Assembly: GCA_013176395.1 (NCBI GenBank)
Contig: JABMLP010000017.1
Location: 868,001-932,000 of the forward strand
Direction of reading: 5' to 3'
Source of the DNA: Venturia oleaginea
Lineage: Eukaryota > Ascomycota > Dothideomycetes > Venturiales > Venturiaceae
DNA: 64,000 nt
Shown: positions 44,471 to 55,740 of the stretch, one piece after another
Position numbering within the stretch: position 1 is the first letter of the stretch
How the letters are laid out: each line of letters begins with the position of its first letter
The notes under the pieces: generated by a model
The model's input: only the letters and a program-made list of their open reading frames with translations
Databases searched by the model: none
Told to the model about the DNA's origin: nothing
Program-made: the position numbers and the translations under genes

Positions 44471-45553
44471 ATGCGTCTGCTTGCCTCCCGCCCCATTATT
44501 CGCCCGCCAGCGCTGAATCGATTCTTACCCAAGACAGCACAGCGCAGCTATTTCGTCGAATCAGAAGGACGTCCCTATCAACTCTCATCCTACATCGTTT
44601 CTCCTCACGATCTCAACCTTGCCCTACAAAAGAACATACATTCAAAGCTATCTACAGCCCCGCGAATCATACCTCTCTGTGCGTCATGGTACATGCCCAA
44701 CGATGCGAAAAAGCGAACCGGTCTTCAGTCCTTCCTCGCCGATCGGATACCAAAGGCCAGGTTTTTTGATGTCGATGCTGTGAAGGATGAAGAGAGCCCG
44801 TACCCACATATGCTGCCGTCGCCAGAGGTTTTTGCCAAAGCCATGGGAGAGCTTGGAATCAAAAGGGATGACTCGGTTGTCGTTTATGATAGCGCTGACA
44901 TGGGCATTTTCTCTGCGCCGAGAGTGGCTTGGACATTGAAGATCTTCGGACACCAAGGCGTGCACATTTTGAACAACTACAAACTGTGGGTGGATCAGGG
45001 CTTTGCTGTTGAGAAGGGAGAACCACAGAAGATCGAGGCAACCTCGTATCCAGTCCCAGAACTGGCGAAAGAGAAAGTTGTGAGCTTCGAGCAACTCAAG
45101 GAGTCGATTAAGGAGCAGAGCAACGAAGGTGCAGAAGGAATCCAGATTCTGGATGCTCGGTCAAAAGGAAGATTCGAGGGTTCGGATCCAGAACCACGAG
45201 CAGGTATGTCTCTTTTGTTGTGTCAAGAACCACACACAGCTCTAACAACAACAGGTCTCTCCTCTGGCCACATGCCGTACTCAATCAACATTCCCTTCTC
45301 CGATGTCATTTCCGCACGAACGAAAGCCTTTCTTCCCGCTGAAGAACTAAAACTCTACTTCGAGACCAAGAACGTAGATCCCTCCAAGCCTATCGTGTGC
45401 TCATGTGGCACTGGCGTCACAGCTGCAGTTCTCGATGCTGCACTCACGGAAGCCGGATACCCAGAAGAAGGACGAAAGCTTTACGACGGCAGCTGGACTG
45501 AATGGGCACAGAGAGTCGAGGCCAAAGATGGACTTATCAAGAAGGATAATTGA
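44471..45553 (+). CDS. 3-mercaptopyruvate/thiosulfate sulfurtransferase
   Basis: Two exons, 44471-45203 and 45255-45553; 343 residues after removal of a 51-nt GTATGT...ACAG intron. It is a tandem rhodanese protein. An N-terminal inactive rhodanese domain (about residues 50-200, with DDSVVVYDSADMGIFSAPR) is followed by a C-terminal active domain (about 215-335) whose loop VCSCGTGVTAA holds the persulfide-forming cysteine. The CGxGVT form of this loop favours mercaptopyruvate over thiosulfate. The first 28 residues (MRLLASRPIIRPPALNRF...) are basic and Ser/Arg-rich, like a mitochondrial presequence. It transfers sulfane sulfur to thiols or cyanide. The intron is in frame and stop-free, so its retention would add 17 residues. 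Confidence 0.92.
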   Translation: MRLLASRPIIRPPALNRFLPKTAQRSYFVESEGRPYQLSSYIVSPHDLNLALQKNIHSKLSTAPRIIPLCASWYMPNDAKKRTGLQSFLADRIPKARFFDVDAVKDEESPYPHMLPSPEVFAKAMGELGIKRDDSVVVYDSADMGIFSAPRVAWTLKIFGHQGVHILNNYKLWVDQGFAVEKGEPQKIEATSYPVPELAKEKVVSFEQLKESIKEQSNEGAEGIQILDARSKGRFEGSDPEPRAGMSLLLCQEPHTALTTTGLSSGHMPYSINIPFSDVISARTKAFLPAEELKLYFETKNVDPSKPIVCSCGTGVTAAVLDAALTEAGYPEEGRKLYDGSWTEWAQRVEAKDGLIKKDN

Positions 45554-46230
45554 GTGCCAAAAATGGCGACTTACTGATGGTATGATCGAGACTAGAAAGA
45601 GTGGATCTGATTCGGCGGCCACGAGACAGACGAAGGATTAGGACGATATATGCTTGGTACGCGCCTCACGACCCCATTTGACGAGGATGCAAACTATGAT
45701 ACCCTGTTCGTCGGCAGTAGTATACAACTCTTGCTTTGCTTGTGAGTTTTTCTTGCTAGGCGTTCCGGTTGTAGCTTTGGGCTTGTGTTCTTGTTCATAA
45801 TTACTCTTCACTCTTCACTCTCAAACTAGCCATCCGAATGCCTTCTTCACGCCAAATTTTTGATATGTGTCTCTCCTTCTGGCAATCGTTTCATGTATTT
45901 CAACCTGGGATCGACATCGATAAACTACCGAAAAGTTGACTCGCGAAATTGCCAGAAATTTCGTCGATACTAATTTAGCGTGAAGAAACTCTATTTCAAG
46001 ATAGATTCTGAGGTTTCAGGAACCGCAAAGCTACCTGTCTTATTCACCTCGCCAGTTAGTGTCTGGCCAACTTCAACCTCTTTTTTTGCCGTCGCAGGTT
46101 CGACAACTCCTCCTTCCTTATCCTCTGACCTCGACACAAAAGGCTCAACCAATCATCAATTATCGACAAGTTTCTCGCACAATCCATTCTCAGAACCCAA
46201 AGAGCTCATCGGCACCGAATTCGATTCAGG
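45554..46230. other. Spacer
   Basis: About 680 bases, mainly the 3' flank of the sulfurtransferase gene and the upstream flank of the broken F-box-like gene. No gene seen. Confidence 0.3.
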
Positions 46231-46991
46231 ATGACCGGAGACGAAATAGAACGCCCAAAGAAAATATATAGACATTCCAATCTAAGATAAATCCGTCATC
46301 GAAACCAACACTTTCTACCCTACCTACCGAGCTTCATCTGGAGATCTTCCGGTGCCTCCTGCCTTCGAGAGGCAAATGTTGGCCCATTTCGAGTTGACCC
46401 GTTCCTTATTTTTCCTCGCCGGGAGCTGAAGTCAGTAGAAACAAGGCAGCCCGCTTGTTCCAATTTGCGCAACCTCATGCTTACGAATCGTCAAATTCAT
46501 CGAGATGCTGCTGACGTCTTCTTCAACAAGCTTGTTGTAATATGTTCGACATTACCCACGAAGGCCCCTCCTTCAAAGGAAACTACAGCACAAGGATCAT
46601 TGGCGTATTACAGATCAGCATAAACGAATTCAATGATGCGAGTGGCAACGCAATATACTGCTTATCGATGGTGTCTGACATTTCGACATCAGAAACCATC
46701 GTCCCCGCGTTGACACCCGTATCGCATTTTCTTCACTTGCGCAGCGTCTCAATGACTGTGGCTGTTGATCTCTGTCATGAACGTTCGATCATGAAAGCAA
46801 AGATAAGCTCCCTTATCAAGTCCAAAGATGCAACAAGTTATTTGCTCTTGCAGAGAGATGGTCTGAGGTTGGAGCACATGGATCTACAGGGGGTGACTAA
46901 GCGAGCCCGCGTTCATCTACCCTTATCGCGAGGAAGATATTGGCATACTACAAGCAAATCAAAAGATGGAGTGTTGCCAGAAAATCGATGA
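46231..46991 (+). pseudogene. Broken F-box-like gene
   Basis: Coding-like pieces follow each other in three frames. An ATG at 46231 starts MTGDEIERPKK and soon meets TAA. Another frame gives STLPTELHLEIFRCLLPSR, a good match to the F-box start pattern, and ends in TGA. The next frame supplies RRELKSVETRQ and NLRNLMLTNRQIHRDAADVF, the region that normally follows an F-box. From 46542 a third frame continues with EGPSFKGNYSTRI to 46991. No splice junction that I can find repairs the shifts, so this is a decayed member of the large fungal F-box family rather than a spliced gene. Call rests on the motif and order of the pieces. Confidence 0.5.
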
Positions 46992-47788
46992 GTTAGATGG
47001 CAAGTTGAATATCGAACCGTTGTTGGCTCAACGATGGAAGGAATAGAATGGATGAGATGGGGACCTAATGAACGACTTACCTCTAGCCCAGCCTACTACT
47101 GCAAATAAATTCGGTAAAGCTTAAGTTGAAAGACAACATCTTCATCCTACAATGCCGCAAGTGGACACCGTTACAACCGAGCCACTGCGGCTATTTTGTC
47201 CATATATACCTATAATCCTAGACCTATCTCACCTCTCCATACCCATGGTAACGCACCATCACGTTCCACAACCTTCAGCCCCAAACTCCAAACAAGGCTG
47301 ATGACGAGGCCAAGATCGCCACGCACTACATCCGTGTCACCCGTCCCCGTCCCTCTACCATGTCCTGTCCACGCGTTTGAATTTCACAACCCCGCTATGT
47401 CTTACCAATTCCCTTGTTAGGCTGTTCAACACCTGCTTCCGTCCTTGCCGCGCAATGCCGTGTTTCCCGTGGACAATTGAGCAAAGTGTTGAGGGTTCGA
47501 GAACGGAGTACGAGGCTTTGCCACGGTGGTGCGAATGCGAGGTGGCTTGTGCGTTTTGAGAGTTCTGCCCAGAGGCGTTGGGTTTGGCTTCTACTGGCCG
47601 CGATTTTATTATCATGGGTACTGGGCATTGTCATTAGGATCCTTGATCGAATTTTAGTTTGCGGGGAGACAGCAGTATACACACGGTGAAGTTGGATCAT
47701 TTCCTAGCGATATTACAAGATATTATGCTATTTTTAGCCATACACATGACTGTGCGACGATCGGAAACGCCGTGTCGCATTGCTTGTT
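46992..47788. other. Spacer
   Basis: About 800 bases. Short frames on both strands, no domain. Includes the 3' flank of the SLC35-type gene. Confidence 0.3.
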
Positions 47789-49013
47789 CTAACCTTGGAC
47801 TTTCTTCTTCAGTTCCACCTTGGAATACCACGCTGCTCCGGCTAGAGCGAAAACCATTCCTAAAGCATTGAGAGGGCCGACTTTGACGTTGAACAGCACG
47901 ATGCCACAGATGATGGTGAGACATTGTTTGAGGTTGCCACATACAGTAATTGTCAGCGCGCCAGCGAGCTTGTTGGTTTGGAAAGAGGAGACGTTGAGCA
48001 GGAAGGCGATCATGCCGTTGCCGACAAGGGCGAGGGCCATAAAGTTTGTGAAATGTCCAGCTTCAATCCATTGGGAAAATGCACTGAGCTCTCCTGTGTA
48101 GTAGGCGAGTAGCAGGGATTGTAGAGCGGCGAGAGGAGACATTCGCAGAAGAATTTCCAAGGCAGGTAGAGCGAGAGATCCGGTCATGAGACGGTTGGTG
48201 ACTATGGTCTTTGTAGCTGCGAGAATGGTGCCGGCGAGGGTGTACGCGAATCCTATTGGAGTAAAATAGTAATCGCCATAGGTGCAGAGACCGACACCAA
48301 TGATCAGAGGAATCAGCGAAAGGTATGTTGAGGTGGAGTATGATCTCGAGAAGATTATTCGGTGAATCAAGATGGCGAAAACGGGGGTCGTTGACCGCAT
48401 GATCTGATGGAAAGGCACTGAAACCATTGCTCTGTGGTGGGATCAGCAGGTGACGGGGACTTGAAGGTTGACTCGATCTTACAATGAAACATTGGAAATG
48501 GCAATATTTATGGTGAAGAGGAAAGAAAAGGCGATGAGAATTCGTGTCTCATAGGAGCCCAGCGTGGTCGGCTTCACATATCCTCGAGCCTCCAGCGCAA
48601 AGCATCCAAGTGAAGCAGATGCTGCATGGAAGGCCGTCAATAGCCATGGAAAATGGAACTGTGATAGTTTTTAGCTGGAATTCATTTGAAATGTCGGGAT
48701 TATCGGAACCTCTTACATTGCCGAGTAAAGCTTTATTGTAAAGAGTGAGTCCCAGGTTGAGTCCAAAATACACCGACAGATAGATCAACTTCTTTTGGGC
48801 TGGGATGGTGTATTCTGCGGCAACTGGCAATACAGCTGGCTTGTCCTTGAATTCCTGATTCAAGACGGGCTGTGCTTCGATATCGTCCAGCTTGTGCAGA
48901 TTCTGATACGACATCTCATCGTCCAGCAATGTTTCATCGCCCTCTGAGGTCGTCGACGAGTTGTTCCAGTCCTGTGGAGCGTCGGTCGAGCAGCGGGTAA
49001 AAGGTTCGGTCAT
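47789..49013 (-). CDS. SLC35/TPT-family nucleotide-sugar or phosphate transporter
   Basis: Three exons: 49013-48717, 48658-48483 and 48431-47789; introns 58 and 51 nt; 371 residues. After an acidic cytosolic N-terminus of about 75 residues come about ten hydrophobic spans, as in EamA/TPT transporters. The first has LIYLSVYFGLNLGLTLYNKA, the second PWLLTAFHAASASLGC; then FLFTINIAISNVSLAMVSVPFHQIM, the usual place of the substrate-lining helices, and SFQTNKLAGALTITVCGNLK near the end. The C-terminus VELKKKVQG is a basic cytosolic tail with a KKxx-like pattern that could favour Golgi/ER retention. Members exchange nucleotide sugars or triose phosphates; the substrate is not predictable. Confidence 0.9.
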
Positions 49014-49473
49014 GACGGATTGAATTGTTGAGAAAAGTGCACGAGAAGTTGAAAGAGGCTGTGCTGTGGAGGTGGATGGCGATGGCGATCAACGCGTCTT
49101 GGGCTTTGATGGAGAGGTACGGTACAGTGATACCTTGGCTGCTCAATACATTGGGCCTGAAAAAGAAGTAGAGAAGTATTAGTAATCAGAAAATAAACGA
49201 TTGTGTGAGGGACGAAGATAGCGTCCCAAGAGGGGAAGAGAGAATGTATATCAGGTGGGAGAAAGCAGAAGGTGCTCGTGTGCTCGTGTGCTCGGATGAG
49301 ACAAACGAGGATCTGATAACCTGATTGGAATTATGACCGTCATGATATTCCCGCTTTCTGTAGGGTTAGCTGGTTTGGACTCCACCATTGCAGCAGGCAC
49401 GAGATTGAGATTGCTATTCGTGGGTAGCTGTTCGGCAGTGCATCATGATGGCTTACGTGGTACATTCCACGGG
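49014..49473. promoter_or_regulatory. Upstream region of the SLC35-type gene
   Basis: 460 bases of leader and promoter, ending at the minisatellite. No coding feature. Confidence 0.3.
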
Positions 49474-49727
49474 CAGATCAAACAGGTCAAAGAGATCAAA
49501 GAGATCAAAGAGATCAAAGAGATCAAAGAGATCAAAGAGATCAAAGAGATCAAAGAGATCAAAGAGATCAAAGAGATCAAAGAGATCAAAGAGATCAAAG
49601 AGATCAAAGAGATCAAAGAGATCAAAGAGATCAAACAGATCAAACAGATCAAACAGATCAAACAGATCAAACAGATAAAACAGATAAAACAGATAAAGCC
49701 GATAAAACCGATAAAACCGATCAAACC
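49474..49727. repeat. 9-bp minisatellite (AGAGATCAA)n
   Basis: About 28 tandem 9-bp units. The central block of about 16 perfect AGAGATCAA copies (roughly 49490-49633) is followed by ACAGATCAA, then ACAGATAAA and ACCGATAAA variants towards the right end. Variants are clustered by type, so the array seems to have grown in steps from one side. Because 9 is a multiple of three, it is open in frames on both strands (KEI and ISL repeats), but no flanking coding sequence supports translation. Confidence 0.95.
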
Positions 49728-50417
49728 TCCAGAGATGAAGAAGAACACCTGAGCCACACTACACATAGGGCCGTTTGAAACGGTTACACGGTTCTGGTCT
49801 TGGCCGAAGCTTAACTAGAGCCTGTGCGTGGAGGAATTCTAGCGTCCATGGCCGATTCGCCGTTGAAGTCCATGTCCCATACATCACCAGCTCCACTCTC
49901 CTGGTCTGGGGAGAGACATCTCACCACCTTGAATTTCCCATAGACTGCCTGAATCCACGCGTTCCTCTAACCAACCTGGGCACCTTTCCGCGTTGGGGCG
50001 CCATTCGTTGCGCGTGTCAGGGAGCCTTGCCAGCAGCTGTGGCTTGCCTGGCCTGCCTGGCCTGCCTGGCCTATCGACGTTCGAGCTTCGACACGCTGTC
50101 CCACTGGCTTCAGCAATGGGCAGCCTCGCAACTGTATTCTTTGTATATCCTCATTATCCGCCGTGATGTGAAGTCCCAAATTTCGTGCTTTTTTGTCGCA
50201 CAAATTCACTTTTTGACATTTCAGAGACAACCAACTGCTTGCTCCCGTATTCCTGCTTTCTAGACACTGTCCAGCTATCTATAACCAGTGTTACACTGCC
50301 TACATCTGTGTCTCCGTCTCGGTAACCACTGCTGACCTCATCTCTGTCAATCATCAATACGAACGACTTGACTTGGATCTATCTGCTCCATATACGAACG
50401 ATCGCCACACCAAAGAC
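49728..50417. promoter_or_regulatory. Leader region of UDP-glucose dehydrogenase gene
   Basis: 690 bases upstream of UGDH. It contains three perfect 10-bp GGCCTGCCTG-type units (50044-50075). No gene seen. Confidence 0.35.
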
Positions 50418-52210
50418 ATGTCCGTCAATCCTGCGGTAATGGAGTACCAATCTTTCCGATCTCGACATTTTCTGGACTTCGAACTTTCAAATGGAGCAAA
50501 TGATGGAGAGAGTTCACAACGACGAATCAAGAGAATATGTTGTATCGGCGCTGGCTATGTCGTAGGTCTTGTATAACTTGGTACTTATCAGACATCGCTC
50601 ACACGTGACAGGGAGGACCAACATGTGCTATCATCGCCGACAAAAACCCTCACATCCAAGTCACCGTGGTAGATGTCAGTCAAGTCCGGATAGACGCATG
50701 GAATTCGGAGAACCTTCCAATTTATGAGCCTGGTCTCAAAGAAATCGTCACAAGAGCAAGAGATGGTGACGCGACCCGGCTTCCAAATTTATTCTTCTCT
50801 ACCAATGTGGATCTGGCCATTCTGGAGGCCGACCTCATCTTCGTCAGTGTGAACACACCTACGAAGACCACAGGATCTGGAGCCGGACGGGCCTATGAAC
50901 TCGGCTTCTTCGAATCGGCGATAAGAAAGATCGCAGATATCGCCGAAAGCGACAAGATCATTGTTGAGAAGAGCACAGTGCCATGTCGGACAGCCGACAG
51001 CGTCCGGGACGTCCTTTTCGCGACCGCCAGGCCAGGAGTCAATTTCGAGATCTTGTCGAATCCAGAGTTTCTTGCTGAAGGAACCGCAATTCGGGATCTT
51101 CTCACGCCAGACCGCATCCTTATCGGATCACTACAGACAGAAAGTGGTCTCGAAGCAGCACAGGCCCTAGCAGATGTCTACGAAGCTTGGGTACCAACAT
51201 CAAGAATCATCACGATGAACGTATGGTCCTCGGAACTGGCGAAACTCGCTTCAAACGTCCTTCTCGCTCAGAGAATCAGCAGCATCAACTCCCTCAGCGC
51301 CATCTGCGAAGCAACAGGCGCCGAAATCGACGAAATCTCATACGCCTGCGGTCTAGACACGCGAATCGGCTCCAAAATGCTAAAAGCCTCCGTAGGCTTC
51401 GGCGGCTCCTGCTTCAAAAAAGACATCCTCTGCATCTCCTACATCGCCGAATCCCTCCACCTCCCCGAAGTCTCAGCCTACTGGAAATCCGTCGTCGACA
51501 TCAACGAATACCAAAAAGACCGCTTCTCAAAACGCATCATCCAACGCCTTTTCAACTCCCTCACAAACAAGAAAATCGCCATCCTAGGCTTCGCCTACAA
51601 GAAAAACACAGCCGACACGCGCGAGAGCGCCGCGATAACCATTGTCCAGTCCCTCGCCGCCGAAGGCGCAAAACTAAGTATCTACGACCCAAAAGTCCTC
51701 GAGGAAACAGTCTGGCAGGACCTCGAACTCGGATCCGCCTCTACCCCGGAATTCTGGCGTCTAAAAGCAAACGTCACCGTGCAAAACGATGTCTACGCCG
51801 CCTGCGAAGGTGCCCACGCCGTCGTCATATTAACAGAATGGGACCAATTCTCAAACAAAGCAACAACAACCAACACCTCCCGGATATCCTGGCCAAAGAT
51901 TGCGTCAACGATGCAGAGACCGATGTTCGTTTTTGACGGGCGGGGAATCGTTGATGCCGCTCCATTGGAGGAATTAGGATTCAGGGTCGAATGTATTGGG
52001 AAACCGGGGTCGAGTGTTTCGAGTCCCTTTATGGCGCCAGTGGGGAAGGCGGGAAAGAGTGGGTATACCAATGTTAATGGAGGGAGCAGGGGGAGCAGTG
52101 TTGAGGCTAGTAGTCCGAGGTGGAGCGAACCCCTGTCCTCGGGAAACAGTGAGAGCGGGATTGGAAGGAGGAGAAGGAGTGAGGAGAGTAGCATTGATTT
52201 GAGGGAGTGA
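50418..52210 (+). CDS. UDP-glucose 6-dehydrogenase
   Basis: Two exons, 50418-50561 and 50612-52210, with a 50-nt GTAGGT...GACAG intron; 580 residues. It oxidises UDP-glucose to UDP-glucuronate with 2 NAD+, feeding UDP-xylose and uronate-containing polymers. The NAD Rossmann motif ICCIGAGYVGGPT spans the intron (about residues 40-52), VSVNTPTKT follows, then LSNPEFLAEGTAI. The catalytic cysteine is in GFGGSCFKKDI, near residue 314. GFAYKKNTADTRESAA and DPKV begin the C-terminal UDP-binding domain. The N-terminus has about 38 extra residues before the Rossmann fold, and the C-terminus ends with a Ser/Gly-rich tail of about 75 residues, which is longer than in animal enzymes. The start at 50418 is the second of two in-frame ATGs (also 50373). 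Confidence 0.93.
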
Positions 52211-52573
52211 TGTGGAGTTTGTGAAAGGGACGCGAGGACTGCGAGTGGAGATTGTAGAACGGTTCTTTTTTTTTTCTTTCTCGTTCTGGCTGCGTCACGC
52301 TGTGTTCGTGTCATGGTTGGTGGTGCAAGTTGTTTTTTGTTGTTTCCAAACATAATACCCTTGTAGAAACATCCTGTCCCGGCGGATGGGGTGGAACAGA
52401 GCATCAACTACCAGGAAACGATAGCCTAGTGACGATCAGTATAAGCCAAGTCATCAATTCCCCACAGCAATCTTGTTTTCAAAGCCAACTCCATTGAGTG
52501 TGATTAATCATACATGGGTATCATATCTAGAAAGCATCAAGCCTTTTCGTCTGGGCCTGCGCACTCAAACAAT
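52211..52573. other. Convergent 3' region UGDH/GTR1
   Basis: About 360 bases between convergent stops, with a 10-T run near 52265. No gene seen. Confidence 0.4.
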
Positions 52574-53843
52574 TCAGTCTCTCCCCTCGGCGTCCTGGCC
52601 ATTTGACTCGGAGCTGCTCGCTGTCGGATACTGCTGCGGCTCCTGGACTGATCTCTTCTTCATCGCAACATCAAGCTCAGCGAATCGTGGCCGTGTCAAA
52701 GCAATATTGACTCTCGCGGCATTGAATATGTGCTCTTCCGGTGGTATACATGCTGCCAGATTTGTGTTCTCGGTCAGTCGCGTGATGAAGAACATGAAGC
52801 CACTTGCTTTGATCTGGAGTTCTGCGAAGTTCGCGCTGCCAGCTGGAATGCCTGTGTGTTTGCTATGACAGTTGTGAGCTTGTCCAACATGATATGATCA
52901 TGTTCACTCACGCCATTGACTGCTTGTGCGTCTTCAGTATGCTGCTGATACGCTCGAATCGATCGTGAAAAGGGTTCCCCTTGTCTCCCCTAGAGACCCT
53001 CGTCACCATCAAGCACGTAACGCGTTCATAGAGGATTAATTCTCGGGCATCAATAACCTCAGCCAGCTGTCTCAGCATCCCCTCAATCTTCTCCGCGTTT
53101 GGAATGAGGAAATATATAATTTGAGTCCAAGCTTTGTATAGACTCTGGTCCCAAATGCTGGTCGGAAAGAAAGTGACATCTTCGGCGAAGTGTTCTGAGG
53201 CTTCTCGAATGTAGTCAGAGCGTTCATGGAAGAGATGAGCTCGTTGGTTGGCTTGGACCAGATCCATTTTGTGGATGAGACAAAAGACTTGAGCAGCAGG
53301 CGAGTACTCGGCCAGGGCTCGGAGGATATTGGTGTAGTTCAGGACATCGGCGATGAATTCTCGTGACTCGATATCGAAAACGAAGATAAGAACTGCAACA
53401 GAGGAGAAGACGTGTTGTCGTTGGTGCGTTAAGTAATTCTCGACAAAGCCATCTTGTCTATAGAACGGTTAGCTGGGGCAGAATGAAAAGAACTGTACAG
53501 CATTGGGTTGAAAAGATAGTCTGCATTTCGAGACTTCCAGGCATGCGAGTCTCTTGAAATCAAGGTCGAGACGCACATGGCGAGTTTTCGATATGAAGTC
53601 CTACTTTGGACCGGCATGAAATCCAAGCTTGTAGATGACTGACCCTCCACAGTCCCAAAGATTGAGCATGAGATTGCCCATGAACTTGATATTGCTGTGT
53701 TCGACATCAATGGTTGCTCCGAGCCTCCGGACGTCTTTGGCGACATAATTGCTGAAAACGACGGCTCGCATCGAGGATTTGCCTGCTCCACTCTTGCCCA
53801 TGAGCAGGACTTTCCGCTGTTTCTGGCGTTTCGCGACGTTCAT
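52574..53843 (-). CDS. GTR1: Rag-family GTPase GTR1 (RagA/B-like)
   Basis: Three exons: 53843-53644, 53457-52912 and 52862-52574; introns 186 and 49 nt; 344 residues. GTR1 forms a heterodimer with GTR2 on the vacuole and passes amino-acid status to TORC1. The P-loop [20 protein letters not shown] starts at residue 16, switch I has [13 protein letters not shown], switch II has [20 protein letters not shown]. Later comes [11 protein letters not shown] (the guanine-specificity HKMD form), then the Rag-specific C-terminal roadblock domain (about residues 200-310). The join GG|GTCAGT...CTATAG|A across the first, unusually long intron restores the conserved switch II. The tail after residue 310 is Ser/Gln-rich. 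No disruption seen. Confidence 0.95.
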
Positions 53844-54217
53844 GGCGGATGTTGGGTAAGTTTGATTATCGGAATGTACTTATGAGAGTTGATGATCTCA
53901 AGATGGTGGTTAACGCAAGAACATTGGGGGGAGCCACATAGCATCGCTGGGTGGTGAATATCTACCTGCATCAAACACTCAGTCAGACTCACTGCTTACA
54001 AGCTCAAAGAGTCCTAAAATTCCCTTGCAGTCGATTCCCAAACTCCTAGAATACTCGACTCCAACACGTGAGCTCAAAAATGACCCGATGAGTCACGTGT
54101 ATCAAGCCGCGCTGTTGGCTCTTTCGACTTTCGTTCAGCGACACTCTCGCCTATTCCCCCACACTCACCATCATTCTCAACCTCTATCATAGACACAACA
54201 TACAGCATTACCTAGCC
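53844..54217. promoter_or_regulatory. Bidirectional promoter region GTR1/WW gene
   Basis: 375 bases between divergent starts. The plus-strand leader before 54218 is CT-rich (CTCGCCTATTCCCCCACACTC), typical of a fungal promoter with a shared nucleosome-free region. Confidence 0.4.
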
Positions 54218-55043
54218 ATGGCCGAGCACGAAGGCCAGGACACTCCGGTGCCTGTGACTGGACAAGAAACTAAGCAGCAGCCCCAAGACGGTACCTCCTA
54301 AGCGCAATAGACAATATAAGCTACCTAAGACGACAGCTAAACCGACTGTAGATACTGCAACATCGCCGCCTTTACCTGATGAAGCACCTCCACTACCAAC
54401 CGAAGACGCCCCTCCTTTGCCAGATGAAGCGCCACCTTTGCCTGAGGAAGTAGCACCAGTAGATGATGGCTGGGACGCTATAATGGACACCAATGGAATA
54501 TGGTACTTTTGGAACAAATACACGAACGTCACAACATATGAAAACCCGCGCGTTCCGCAAGTATCGCCGGTGGCCGTCGATCCAGCGGCGTACCAAAGCG
54601 CAGCTATGGCAAGCAGCGGCCCACCTGGCTCGGAATCCTCTCCTGTGCGCCAGACAGCTGTTGCAGGCGGATACAATCCAGCGATACATGGCGACTACGA
54701 TCCAAACGCTGATTACGCGCAAGAAGCACACTCCGACGACGAGAAACTGGCAGCTCCTCCACCAAATCCAGAAGCAATCTATGCTGCTGTGGGATCCTTC
54801 AATCGCTTCACCGGCAAGTGGCAGTCGGGCGATAAAGGACCGGAACTACACAATGACGAGAACAAGTCCAAGAGACAAATGAATGCATTCTTCGATGTGG
54901 ATGCCGCTGCAAACAGTCACGATGGCCGAAGCTTAAAGGCAGAGCGACAGCAGAAGAAGCTCTCCAAGCAGGAAGTCAAGGCTTTCAGGGAGAAACGCCG
55001 CGCCAAGAAGGAGGAAAAGCGACGTGCCTGGTTGATGGACTGA
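54218..55043 (+). CDS. WW-domain protein, likely nuclear
   Basis: Two exons, 54218-54290 and 54337-55043, with a 46-nt GTACCT...GACAG intron; 259 residues. Residues 33-60 hold a PPLPDEAPPLPxE proline-rich repeat. A single WW domain follows (GWDAIMDTNGIWYFWNKYTN, about residues 69-98), with aromatic core residues and the closing ENPR proline. The C-terminal half has FNRFTGKWQSGDKGPE and a basic, Lys/Arg/Glu-rich helix ending KREEK-like (AKKEEKRRAWLMD). WW proteins with such tails usually work in pre-mRNA splicing or transcription by binding proline-rich partners; the exact partner is unknown. The proline-rich repeat could bind its own WW domain. Confidence 0.8.
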
Positions 55044-55740
55044 AAGCTGTGAGAACTAAAGTGATTTTGACATTCCGACTTGTGACTAACGTATATCTGA
55101 GCCATATAAACCTCTTGAAAAACTTTGGCCTCTGCGACTCATTATTCAGGGCGCGCCGCTGATGAGAGCCCTTTGGTTCTTATTGTGGGCAATTGAAGAT
55201 CGAAAGGATATCCCCACGGTTATTTGTATAGTAACGGAGTTATGGAGCAGGATTCAAGGCCATGGCTAGCATTGTCGGGCGCACAGCGAAGGCTCATATT
55301 TTGTACCATATCAACAGGCAATCAAAGAGGTCCTACGTATGGTATTCTTTCAAGATGCTCATGCCAGGATCTTTGCTGCTTGTACATGAACAAGGCAAAT
55401 TTCTTTGATCGCAAATTTACTGCTACTGTCCCCCTTGCCATCTCGACCTTCTCTAATGTCTACTGACCCAAAATGTAGTTACGTCTCTGTTCGAACAATT
55501 TTGTTTTCTTCCAGCATTCTGGAACTTTCTCGCAACGAAGTCCTCTAATTCAGGATCAATATACATAATGATTCCTCTACCCGAGATCATTTTTGCCGTT
55601 CGTCGTGGAAAATTGAAGTGTCCACTCATAGCAAGATAGCATTTTTCGCTTACTGTCTTACAATATTTATATCCTCCATTGATTCTTTGCGTCTTCTATT
55701 CTGCTTTCATTCATCTCTCCTCATTCACCACTTACCAAAA
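55044..55740. other. Spacer
   Basis: About 700 bases. A frame at 55224-55466 has no domain. No supported gene. Confidence 0.3.

Noticed and set aside
49333..49752. 139-codon frame with KEI repeats (and an ISL-repeat frame on the other strand)
   Set aside because: It is open only because the 9-bp minisatellite has a period divisible by three; flanking codons have no coding character.
51187..51936. 249-codon Arg/His-rich frame inside the UDP-glucose dehydrogenase gene
   Set aside because: It is the +1 shadow of the dehydrogenase frame, with an extreme basic composition caused by codon bias of the real gene.
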